DNA of 64,000 bases, from the NCBI RefSeq assembly GCF_011386835.1, contig NC_088809.1, forward strand, positions 19,188,637 through 19,252,636, given 5' to 3'. The notes beneath the pieces are model-generated. The model saw only the letters and a program-made list of their open reading frames with translations, did no database searches and was not told where the DNA came from. This document shows, piece after piece, positions 25,201 to 37,200 of this stretch (position 1 is its first letter; each line of letters begins with the position of its first letter). The stretch comes from Chrysemys picta bellii. Its lineage: Eukaryota; Chordata; Testudines; Emydidae. The position numbers were made by a program, and so were the translations under genes.

Positions 25201-28200
25201 GTTCTATCAAAGATCTAGACACAGAGTACATGGATAAACTACAAGCCACACTCCAACAGACAGGAAAGATCATTTTTAACGAAATCTCTGAGGAATGTCA
25301 ATCTCTGGGTTTCCTTTCACATCACTCCTGCTTACCAAGAGACATGAGAAAACGGAAGCTCTCTGCCTTCTCACCAGCTAAGGGCCTCTGCCACACACCG
25401 TGCTGGAGGCCAGCACTCCGGATCTCTAAACAGCTTCCACCGTGGTGGACTGTGACACCACAACACACACGCACTCCTTACGCAGCAGCCGTGGGACAGG
25501 AAATGCAGAGAGTCCCCAGCAGCTGTGGGGTGTTGACAAAGGGAGACTCTTGATTTTTAGTGGGTGAAAACATTAAGCTATTAACCTATTGTCCGGTAAC
25601 GATACCAGAGCTAGGTTCTCAGCGGTTAGAAATCAATGTAACAGTCAGAGCTACGCCAGTTTACACAAAGCTAAGAATCAGGCCCATAAACTCACCAATG
25701 AAAAATGCCAGTCAGAACCGAGTGTCTTTTTAATCCTGGACTAAAAACCTGGTTCCTGCAAGACTGCTGGTACTCCTCAATTTTCAGGAAGCACCGAGCG
25801 GGACTAGACCCGAAATCCTTTTGCATTTCCACAGCAATGGGACACGGCCTTCTTTTCGTTAATGGCGAATATGTGGATCATTTTTATTCCAGCCTCCTTA
25901 ACCTCACCATTGCAACCACGCTATTACCGACTGGCTGCACGTACGTTCCACCGGCCACTTTTCATTGGCTGGAGGGCGAACAAATTCTTAGCACTGGTGG
26001 GTATGGACCCAGAACAGCATTCAATTTGCTTTACCACGTTTATTAAGGGTTTTGGCTACAAAAACTGAAGTGTTTTGTGCCTCTCTAGACTGTCAAAATG
26101 GTACTCAGGGGCAGGAAGATTCACAAATCCACACTGGAATATTAGCCCTAGGAATAATACACTTTCGTATTCAGAAGGAGACAAGATATTTTGTTCTCTG
26201 TAGTACCAAGGCATCTACTGGTTACATTTTCGAACAAGCCCTTCGCACTGTCTCCCATGCTGTCCCTGGCTCTTGGGAGGAGCTCCCTGTAAAGGTCTGC
26301 AAAGCTACCTCATTAGCCTCCTTCAAATCCGTCCTCAAAACTCCCCTTTGCCATGAAACTTACACTTGACAACCGTTGGAGTGCTGGTGTGCTGAGTCCA
26401 CTGCCTGTCACCAAGAGCGCTTCATTGCTTCCCTGTACATCCCTATTGGTCTGAATCCATTTGCCTCTTGTCATATTTAGATTGTAAGCTCTTTGGGGCA
26501 GGGACTATATTTTTGTTCTGTGTTCGTACAGCTCCTAGCGCAATGGGATCCTGATCCATAACTAGGGTCCTAGGTGCTATGGTAATTATACTAGCTCTCA
26601 ATACAGAGCTTTTCATCTGTAGATCTCAAAGCACTTTATAAAGGAGATCAGTGTCATTATCCCCATTTTACAGATGGAGAAACTGAGGCAAGGTGTGCGG
26701 AAATGACTTGCCCATGGCTACTCTGCAGGCCAGTGGCAGAGCCAGGAATAGAACCCAGGTCTTTTGAGCCCCAGTCCAATGTTCTAGCCACTAGGCAAAA
26801 TTGCTTCTGATAAATAATAAACTGATAAATAATAAATCAGCCTACAAGTTTCTGATCAGGCAGGGATGTAAACACAGTTCTTCCGCTTGCCACAGAAGGA
26901 GAAATGATAGAGCTCCTCTTAACTGGACAATTTGATTATGTTAATTAATCAGCTAAAGTTTGTAAGGAACTTTGAACAAAGTGCTACACAGGATCATCTT
27001 CAAATGTACACAAGTGATACGGAACTGAGAAGTGAATTAATGATCTAAGCTTAATGGCTCTAGAGAAGATCACGGAAATATTGTGCGTATGCCATTAGAA
27101 AGCACAGGAGCTGAAGAACTGTGCATCTGAAAAAACGGAGTTAACAGATTTTTACGGCCACAAGGGACCATTAGGATAATCTAGTCTGACCTCCTGTAGA
27201 AAACAGGCCATAGAATATATCAGTTTCATTATCAGAGGGGTAGCCGTGTTAGTCTGAATCTGTAAAAAGCAACAGAGGGTCCTGTGGCACCTTTAAGACT
27301 AACAGAAGTATTGGGAGCATAAGCTTTCGTGGGTAAGAACCTCACTGACTTGCATCTGAAGAAGTGAGGTTCTTACCCACGAAAGCTTATGCTCCCAATA
27401 CTTCTGTTAGTCTTAAAGGTGCCACAGGACCCTCTGTTGCTTTTTTCAGTTTCATTAGTTAATCTTTATCAGTGCAATATTGATCCCAGTGTGCATCTGG
27501 GACAATACACTAACAACGCATATTAGAGGTGAGGAATCATCATAAATAAAATAGAAATGAATGACATGAACTTTATACCCACACAGCACGTCAGGAGGTG
27601 AAACCATATCTACTATTCAACACAGACAGCAATGATCACATGACATCACGAGCGATTCCTCCTTGGAGCATCTATAATGAAGGCAGGAAGATGAACTACT
27701 AGGCTGTCCTTCTCCTCTACTGTCTGTTGTCTTTGGGGAGGACACGTGGAAGAGGAATCAAACGCAGCACGAACTGAAGCACGCAACAGTGACAAAGCAC
27801 ATCCTTCCTGAAACCAAGGAATCACTGAGCAAGCGGCCAGTCACTTGGTGCATCACTGTTCGGGCTCACTCACATTTGAATCATTTGCGTAGCCAGCAGC
27901 TGTTTTTCCCTTAAGCTTCTAATGTAACACAGGAAATCTCAGCACTCAGCAATCAACCCTTGTGGAGCCTGCCGGTAAAAATGACTTGTGATGCTTCCTT
28001 ATGCAGATAAGCCGGCTTTGCTGTGGCTTATCATGCTCGACTCCTCTTCAGCACCCGGAAATCACTGGGTACGTCCACACTGCAATCAGAGGCGTGACTG
28101 CAGGTTGGGTAGACAAACCCACGCGAGCTTAAATTTAGCTTGCACAGCTAAAAAGAGCAGGGAACCAGCAGCAGCCCAGACTGTACCAGCCCACCTGGAA

Positions 28201-31200
28201 CCCGGGGTACGTAACCACGTTCCTAGCTCAAGTCCGTGCCGCGGTGGGCTCCTGGCTATTTTTAGCTGTGCTGGGCGGATTAAAGCGAGCGCAAGTACGC
28301 CTACCCGAGCAGCCCTCTGATTGCAACACAGGTCAACCCAGTGCCACTGTTAACTCTGTCTCATCACTGGGGCTCTTGGCATCAATTTAACAAGACGAGG
28401 GAGCCAATTACGTTCGTATCCATTAATGACAAGTATTTATAGGCATGCGCTCAGCCTTAGAACCAGGGCACATATTACAAGGCTCAAAGAAGAGATTTCT
28501 GACTCTTTCTATGACCACGATGATCTACGTGGGGATGAAACAGAAGCAACAGCACACGAGGAGGAGTCGTGATTTAAACTCCGTCTTCCTTAAAGTTGGC
28601 TAGTGAGTGGCAAGAGCTTTTTAAGGAATGCAGATTTCCCACTGCAGGAGAGCGACAAATGAGGGCTAAGCTTTTGTCTAGGGACAGGACGGGTTTGTAT
28701 TTTCAGAGCTACGCAGCGGGTTAGCCATGCGACACATACAGCACTGCAGCGGCACCAATGCATGTACTCCCCTGCCCGGAGGGAGAGTGGCTATATCCCA
28801 ACATAGACCAACCCTTAGGGTACGTCCAGACTACCCGCCGTATCGGTGGGTAGCGATCGATTTATCGGGGATCGATATATCGCGTCTCGTTAAGACGCGA
28901 TATATCGATCCCCGAACACGCTCCCCGTTGACTCCGGAACTCCACCAGAGCGAGCGGCGATAGCGGAGTTGATGGGGGAGCCGCGGCCGTCGATCCCGCG
29001 CCGTGAGGACCCAAGGTAAGTCAATTTAAGATACTTTGACTTCAGCTACGCTATTCACGTAGCTGAAGTTGCGTATCTTAGATCAATCCCCCCCCCCCCC
29101 CCCCCCCAAGTGTAGACCAGCCCAAAGTGTCAGAGCCAAACTGACATAACTCCACTGACTCCAGCAGAGAATTTGGCTGCTGTTATTGGATCTGTGTTGG
29201 AATTTGAAAATCTACCTCCAGTGCAGTGCAGATCTTAGCATGTTGTTTGTGCATACAAACTACACGTGTGTTGTAAGCCAGGTTAGTCTTACTCTGGCAA
29301 TGGTCACAGCAATCAAGGATCTAACTGGTCTCCCATTCAAAGAAATTCTTACTGTTTGGTGCTGTGCAAGGACGGAGGATGGGGAGCACCCATAAAGAAA
29401 ATGAAGTGTGGCAGGGTGTGTGCATACAGGCTGGATACGTGAGCAAGCTATAACACGTCACTTTGTCCGGCTGCCAGTTTTTGTTCAAATGTACTTTAGA
29501 GTTAAGCCTTGCACGGGGACCAGAACTTTCCTTTGAATAACAATGGAGATCCTATGCAGTATTGCCAACTCTCACAATGTTAGACTGATATTGATCTTGT
29601 GATATTGAGGGTTTTTTTTTTCCAAAGCCCCAGCCCCTGGAATCATGTGAATACATGAGAATCTCAGCTTGCATTTTAAAAAAAGATCATTCCTGACCTC
29701 CATGGTTATGGAGATTTAAAGTTGGAAACCAGGGGCCATGTGCACCTTAACGTATCAAAAACCAGAAGGTAAAGACAGAGAACCCCAAAGTGTACTTTTA
29801 GTTACAAGGCCCGTTCAAACATGTTGAGGAGCATCTCTGACTGGTAGCCAAAGCTCCTAAGACACCAGTCCATTTGTCCCAGAATATAACTAGTTTCCTA
29901 ATGAATGGACAAAATGAGAGAGAATCCAGCATAGCAATAGATTTATTACTCTACAGCGGCTGGCTAGCCTTAGTTTTGTGCCTGTTTTTTTCACCCCAGA
30001 AGGGCCTCTCTCTGCACAGCCAACAAGATTGGTGGTATAGACCATCACTGAACTGCCTCGGTGAGGTTCTCACATGGCTCTATGGATCTCCTGGGACCTG
30101 CACAGCCCTTCCCGCTGATCCACAGAACAAAATCGTTTGAGAACTGCGCAGTGGAGCTCAGACGGTGTCCAAGGAGGGGATCTTCGCCTTATTAAGTCAT
30201 TTGAAGCATGAAAAGTTGGGGAATCAAGATCAACAGAGGCTTTTCAAGTTTCCAAAGAGAGGTCCTAAGGTTACCCAAGACACAGTAGCCAAATAAGACG
30301 GGAAAGAGAGGTCACCAATTAAAGGCCGTGTCAAGTAAAGCCTTGATGAAATTCAGTATTCTTGTCCCCAAAACTCCTCTGCCTGGTGTTCTTCATAGAT
30401 GTTCCTGGGCATCTATGGTTCGACGGGGACAGGCGAGCAAAGCCCACAGGTAAGTGGGGAACATGGAGACCGGGGAGATGGGTCGGAAACAAGAGGGAGT
30501 GTGGGCTATATTGGCAGAGAGAAAGGAGAGTCAGGACAAAACTGGGAGGAAAGATCAAACCAGTATCTTAGATGCCTATATACAAATGCGAGAAGTATGG
30601 GGAATAAGCAGGAAGAACTGGAAGTGCTAATAAATAAATACAACTATGACATTGTTGGCATCACTGAAACTTGGTGGGATAATACACATGATTGGAATGT
30701 TGGTGTGGATGGGTACAGCTTGCTCAGGAAGGATAGACAGGGGAAAAAGGGAGGAGGTGTTGCCTTATATATTAAAAATGTACACACTTGGACTGAGGTA
30801 GAGATGGACATAGGAGACGGAAGTGTTGAGAGTCTCTGGGTTAGGCTTAAAGGGGAAAAAAACAAGGGAGATGTCATGCTAGGAGTCTACTACAGGCCAC
30901 CTAACCAGGTGGAAGAGGTGGATGAGGCTTTTTTCAAGCAACTAACAAAATCATCCAAAGCCCAAGATTTGGTGGTGATGGGGGACTTCAACTATCCGGA
31001 TATATGTTGGGAAAATAACACAGCGGGGCACAGACTATCCAACAAATTCTTGGACTGCATTGGAGACAACTTTTTATTTCAGAAGGTTGAAAAAGCTACT
31101 GGGGGGAAGCTGTTCTAGACTTGATTTTAACAAATAGGGAGGAACTCGTTGAGAATGTGAAAGTAGAAGGCAGCCTGGGTGAAAGTGATCATGAAATCAT

Positions 31201-34200
31201 AGAGTTTGCAATTCTAATGAAGGGTAGAAGGGAGAACAGCAAAATAGAGACAATGGATTTCAGGAAGGCAGATTTTGGGAAGCTCAGAGAGCTGATAGGT
31301 AAGGTCCCATGGGAATCAAGACTGAGGGGAAAAACAACTGAGGAGAGTTGGCAGTTTTTCAAAGGGACACTATTAAGGGCCCAAAAGCAAGCTATTCCGC
31401 TGGTTAGGAAAGATAGAAAATGTGGCAAAGACCACCTTGGCTTAACCACGAGATCTTGCACGATCTAAAAAATAAAAAGGAGTCATATAAAAAATGGAAA
31501 CTAGGACAGATTACAAAGGATGAATATAGGCAAACAACACAGGAATGCAGGGGCAAGATTAGAAAGGCAAAGGCACAAAATGAGCTCAAACTAGCTACGG
31601 GAATAAAAGGAAACAAGAAGACTTTTTATCAATACATTAGAAGCAAGAGGAAGACCAAAGACAGGGTAGGCCCACTGCTTAGTGAAGAGGGAGAAACAGT
31701 AACAGGAAACTTGGAAATGGCAGAGATGCTTAATGACTTCTTTGTTTCGGTCTTCACCGAGAAGTCTGAAGGAATGCCTAACATAGTGAATGCTAATGGG
31801 AAGGGGGTAGGTTTAGCGGATAAAATAAAAAAAGAACAAGTTAAAAATCACTTAGAAAAGTTAGATGCCTGCAAGTCACCCGGGCCTGATGAAATGCATC
31901 CGAGAATACTCAAGGAGCTAATAGAGGAGGTATCTGAGCCTCTAGCTATTATCTTTGGAAAGTCATGGGAGACGGGAGAGATTCCAGAAGACTGGAAAAG
32001 GGCAAATATAGTGCCCATCTATAAAAAGGGAAATAAAAACAACCCAGGTAACTACAGACCAGTTAGTTTAACTTCTGTGCCAGGGAAGATAATGGAGCAA
32101 GTAATTAAGGAAATCATCTGCAAACACTTGGAAGGTGGTAAGGTGATAGGGAACAGCCAGCATGGATTTGTGAAGAACAAATCATGTCAAACCAATCTGA
32201 TAGCTTTCTTTGATAGGATAACGAGCCTTGTGGATAAGGGTGAAGCGGTGGATGTGGTATACCTAGACTTTAGTAAGGCATTTGATACGGTCTCGCATGA
32301 TATTCTTATCGATAAACTAGGCAAATACAAATTAGATGGGGCTACTATAAGGTGGGTGCATAACTGGCTGGATAACCGTACTCAGAGAGTTGTTATTAAT
32401 GGTTCCCAATCCTGCTGGAAAGGCGTAACGAGTGGGGTTCCGCAGGGGTCTGTTTTGGGACCGGCTCTGTTCAATATCTTCATCAACGACTTAGATATTG
32501 GCATAGAAAGTACGCTTATTAAGTTTGCGGATGATACCAAACTGGGAGGGATTGCAACTACTTTGGAGGACAGGGTCATAATTCAAAATGATCTGGACAA
32601 ATTGGAGAAATGGTCTGAGTTAAACAGGATGAAGTTTAACAAAGACAAATGCAAAGTGCTCCACTTAGGAAGGAAAAATCAATTTCACACATACAGAATG
32701 GGAAGAGACTGTCTAGGAAGGAGTACGGCAGAAAGGGATCTAGGGGTTATAGTGGACCACAAGCTAAATATGAGTCAACAGTGTGATGCTGTTGCAAAAA
32801 AAGCAAACATGATTCTGGGATGTATTAACAGGTGTGTTGTGAGCAAGACACGAGAAGTCATTCTTCCGCTCTACTCTGCTCTGGTTAGGCCTCAGCTGGA
32901 GTATTGTGTCCAGTTCTGGGCGCCGCATTTTAAAAAAGATGTGGAGAAATTGGAAGGGGTCCAAAGAAGAGCAACAAGAATGATTAAAGGTCTTGAGAAC
33001 ATGACCTATGAAGGAAGGCTGAAAGAACTGGGTTTGTTTGGTTTGGAAAAGAGAAGACTGAGAGGGGACATGATAGCAGTTTTCAGGTATCTAAAAGGGT
33101 GTCATAAGGAGGAGGGAGAGAACTTGTTCACCTTAGCCTCTAAGGATAGAACCAGAAACAATGGGTTTAAACTGCAGCAAGGGAGGTCTAGGTTGGACAT
33201 TAGGAAAAAGTTCCTAACTGTCAGGGTGGTTAGACACTGGAACAAATTGCCTAGGGAGGTTGTGGAATCTCCGTCTCTGGAGATATTTAAGAGTAGGTTA
33301 GATAAATGTCTATCAGGGATGGTCTAGACAGTATTTGGTCCTGCCATGCGGGCAGGGGACTGGACTCGATGACCTCTCGAGGTCCCTTCCAGTCCTATAA
33401 TCTATGAATCTATGAATTTCCTTTCCTTACACAGACTAGTTAAGCTACCCACACCTTTCCTCTGTGACTTCTTTTACAGTCACATTCTAATATAGATTTT
33501 CTGCTGAAAAAGAAAAATTGTGTACTGTTGTAGCTCCCTCAGACCTTTTAAAGGCTGCTACCCTGAACCAACGGCAACATGGTGCTTCCGTTAAAGATGA
33601 CCACCCTCCGCTCCAGTCAAAGGCAGGCCCTGTAAAGATTCAGATCTAAACAAGAAGAGCGTTTGCCTTTTAGGAGCTACCATTTGCCCATCGATCACGC
33701 CCTCGTCGGAGCATTTCTGGACTCCAGTAGTGCAGAGTGCATCTTGTCAGACCTTGGCCTCATTTTTAAACTAAAGAGATTTAAAAAGTTTTAAAAATTC
33801 TCGTTCCTGCATCCCCTGCCTCCAACAAGAGTAGAAGAATTGATTGCAAAAGTGACTTTTTAAACCAAGGGGGTGGTAAAGGGCTGGTGCTATTGGTTAC
33901 CTCCTGGAGTTCCTCTATATTAAAACAGGCCACCAGATGAACAATTTGATCAAGTCCAATTGCCTCTTCCAAACTGAGAACGGATGACCCGTATATGGAA
34001 CATACCAGCGGCCAATTCAGCTTTGTTGAATCTAGACCTATATGGTTAACCCAGGCGTTTCCTTTGTAACAGTGCCTATACAATAGGTCCATTTGACACG
34101 TCGCTGCATATAGTAATGAGCCAAATTCAGAGCATGTATAAAAGGTGAAACGCCACTGAGGTCAGCCACTCACACCAGGCCTGAGTCTGGCCCAATGGCT

Positions 34201-37200
34201 CATGTCCATTAAGTAGGTTTGAGAATTTTTAGCAGAGGGAGGGATTGGATTGGCTGAACATTTCGAGGATTTCCAATATGTAATTGCTACGACTAACTGG
34301 ACAGCACCAATTGTGCACTAGGCGCTTTCTAGATGTACAAGACAAGGACACGACTACAAACATGCCCCCAGTGCTGGAGGACGGACACACCCAGGTTGTG
34401 GAGTATTCACCTCGGTACGCTGCAGAAGAGCTTACAGTCCAAACAGACTGAATACAAAGGATGGGAGTCGGGGAGAGGAACGGAGGATGTTCTGTTATGT
34501 ACTCAAAGATGTCCTGCCATGCAAGGGCAACATTGGACAACACCATATGGGCCTTGTGGCCGTTCTGTCCCGGGATAGTGACACGGTATTGTGCTATTAT
34601 TAAAGTGCATGGACTACATTAGTATGCAGAAGACATCATGTGATCAGCAGAACATCTAGTTTCAGAAGATGCCACCAAACTAGAATCCCAGTTGCTGTGC
34701 ACTAGCTGAATTAAGAGATGGCAAACGTACCGGCAAGCTTCCCACCCTCTGGGACACAGACTGGCAGTTACATTGCAAACCACACGGGTGTGGGATCATT
34801 ATCCAGACAATGCCATAGAGTCGCAAGGTGCAATTCTACTCTGAAAGGCAACTATGTACAAATGGATTCCTCCTTCCCTAACAGATCTGCTCCCTGGGAG
34901 TATTCAGAGTCAGAGCTGCAGACTTCAACGGCAAACGTAAGCACCTCCTACTTACTCCCGCAGTTACAGGAGAACTCATGCTTCATCCACAGAATTACTA
35001 ACCAAGTTCCAAATGCTTGACTCCACCCCCTAGGCTACAGTGCCTGACTTCCCCTCTCTGTCAGCCTTTGCCCTTACAGGCAACAAGTCTACACACTGTG
35101 GCATTGTAGAAAGACAAGGGTGGGACCATTCCCACCCTATTACCAAAGCAAGGACAGCAATTCAAAACCAAGTAGGTACTTACCGCAATGCGGTTGAGAA
35201 AAGCCAACCAGCTGCTGGTGTGTGCACTTTCTATACATTTTCAAACACACTAGCTTTATTCTCTATCCCGTGCTAGGCCCTGTCTACATGACAGGACACT
35301 CTACATTCTTATCAGAGGCTACATGAGGAAGCAAGTTACAAAGGAAAGGAAAAAACCTAGGGAGAAAACGAGTAATCAAGGAGTCATTACCTGCCAAAGC
35401 TTGGTTCACTTTGCTGGGCTTGGGCATCTCAACCGGCAGATTTGGGACACTGGGGAGAAAAAACAACAACAAAACAAAACGTTTAACATCACCGCACGGA
35501 TGACAGACAAGATGGGGCAATTCAGCGGCACGTGGCATTCTGTCCAATGGCCACTGAAAGTACTGTGCTTGTGATCGTTACATTTTCCCATCGTACCTAG
35601 CCAAGTCAATCACTGCAGAATTAGGTCTCAAGTACATACCAAAGTACAGCTGGAGATACAGCAAAGGCAGAAAGGCATTAGACTTTCCAAGTGACTTGCT
35701 GCACTGGTTGTTGAGGATAGTGAAAATAAAAGCAATCTCACTGCATAACACCACCACCACCTACTCTCATATAGTGACTTGCAGCCGTAGATCTCAAAGC
35801 ACTTTGCAATGGAGATGAGCACCACTTTACAGATGGGGGAAAATGAAACACAGGGAGGTGAAAGTCGCAGCAGAAGTCTGGTGGGAATCCCAGTCCAAGC
35901 GCCCTATCCACTGGACCGCACTGGGACACGGGAATGGGAACACAATGGGAGGCCTGAGAGACCTAAAGAAGTGAGGTGTCCAATTTCCCTTGAGTCTGAC
36001 CACCCCGCTTGGAAATCCCAGCCTACCTCCTTTAGGAATTTGGTGGGGCGGGTTTCCAGTGGCCTGCAAGGGGACGGAATTTCAAACCAAGGTGAATTTG
36101 GAATACCTGGGCATGGGCCGCAGAAGCGTGTTCTGCCGACAACAACGATTAGGAAGGAGAGGGAGGGAAGCAAATTGAAAACACACGGAGACAAGAGGTG
36201 ACAGCAGGAGGAAGAGGGTCCGGGTTATGTGGAGCGGGGAAAGGAGACCAAGGGCTTGTCTACAAGGACAGCAAGCCAGGGTGTGAATCTACAGCACGCT
36301 AGCTGGCCACGTAGTCATGTCCCGTGTGGACCCTGCTATAGCAGGGTAGATTCACACCCTGGCTTGCCGCGTGGTAGCATCCCATGTAGACAAGGCCCGT
36401 ATAAATGGAAAGGGAACATCCAACTCTGATGTTTCAGGTACTGGGGTTGTGAGACCACTTCAGTCTAGGATGGAGCATTAGCCAAGGAGGACAGGCAGCC
36501 ATGCTCTGCATCAGTGAGATAGTCAGTCAATCCCAATTCACTCAATGTAAGATAGGAATAATCATGGTTTTACACTTACCCAGTGCCTGTCACCTCAAAA
36601 GAACCTGACAGGGCATCACAAACTATACACATACAAGACTACTGAAATGCAGCCATCTCTGGGGTGGAGGGAAGAAAGCAAAGCACACAGCACAATGGAG
36701 GGGAGGGGCAATTTTGCAGAGGATATTAGAGCAAGAGAAGCGGCAGCACCACTTTTACAAAAAGCAAAGGCCACGGGGTCTTTGGGTTCAGATTATTAAA
36801 GTGGTCTACGGGCTCTGGGACGGACAGACCGATCCCTCCCCCCCGCACACACAGGCCAAGAGAAGCTTCTGTTTCTAGGCCAAAAGAAATGCGATCGACC
36901 GGCGTTAAAAATCAGATTCCAAATATTGCACAAAGCAGGTTCTCTATTAAATAACTTTCAAAACCCACTTTCCTGTTTTCTCCCCCCATTGCTCCTCCTA
37001 CCTTACATGCCTTGAGACGCACTGTAACTCAAACAGAGGTTATGGGCTCGAGGCAGGAATCCACTGGCTGAGGTGCTATAGCTTGTGTTTTGCAGGCAGT
37101 CAGAGGAGAGGATTATAATGGTTTCTTCTGGCCCTACAAATCTGCATCATGGTGGTTTTCCCATCCGGCTATTTCAGTAGCTGGGTTTCCCCCGTCACAC

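Larger units (their letters stand above)
28815..29126. mobile_element. Harbinger-like MITE with perfect internal hairpin
   Basis: TTA precedes the end GGGTACGTCCAGACT (28818) and the other end reads AGTGTAGACCAGCCC (to 29123). It has a perfect 22-bp stem (28866-28887 with 28893-28914), a second hairpin ACTTCAGCTACG/CGTAGCTGAAGT (about 29040-29070) and a 20-C run (29088-29107). The repeated GATCGAT/TATATCG content is unlike flanking sequence. Confidence 0.7.
22935..35390 (-). other. DTX2 intron between exons 3 and 4 (12.5 kb)
   Basis: Holds a Harbinger-like MITE (23382-23596), short palindromes (23630-23870), SINEs (24763-24900, 26600-26800), an L2-like LINE end (26205-26585), a Penelope-like insertion (27232-27445), palindromic MITEs (28067-28339, 28818-29123) and the CR1 LINE (about 30370-33418). 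24000-24700, 25000-26150, 27460-28060, 29130-30360 and 33420-35390 contain no feature I recognise beyond an AG-rich tract at 25110-25190 and a SINE remnant near 34.3 kb. Confidence 0.6.

Noticed and set aside
26052..26369. 105-codon open frame as a host gene
   Set aside because: The C-terminal half matches the LINE RT ending and is followed by an L2-type 3' UTR.
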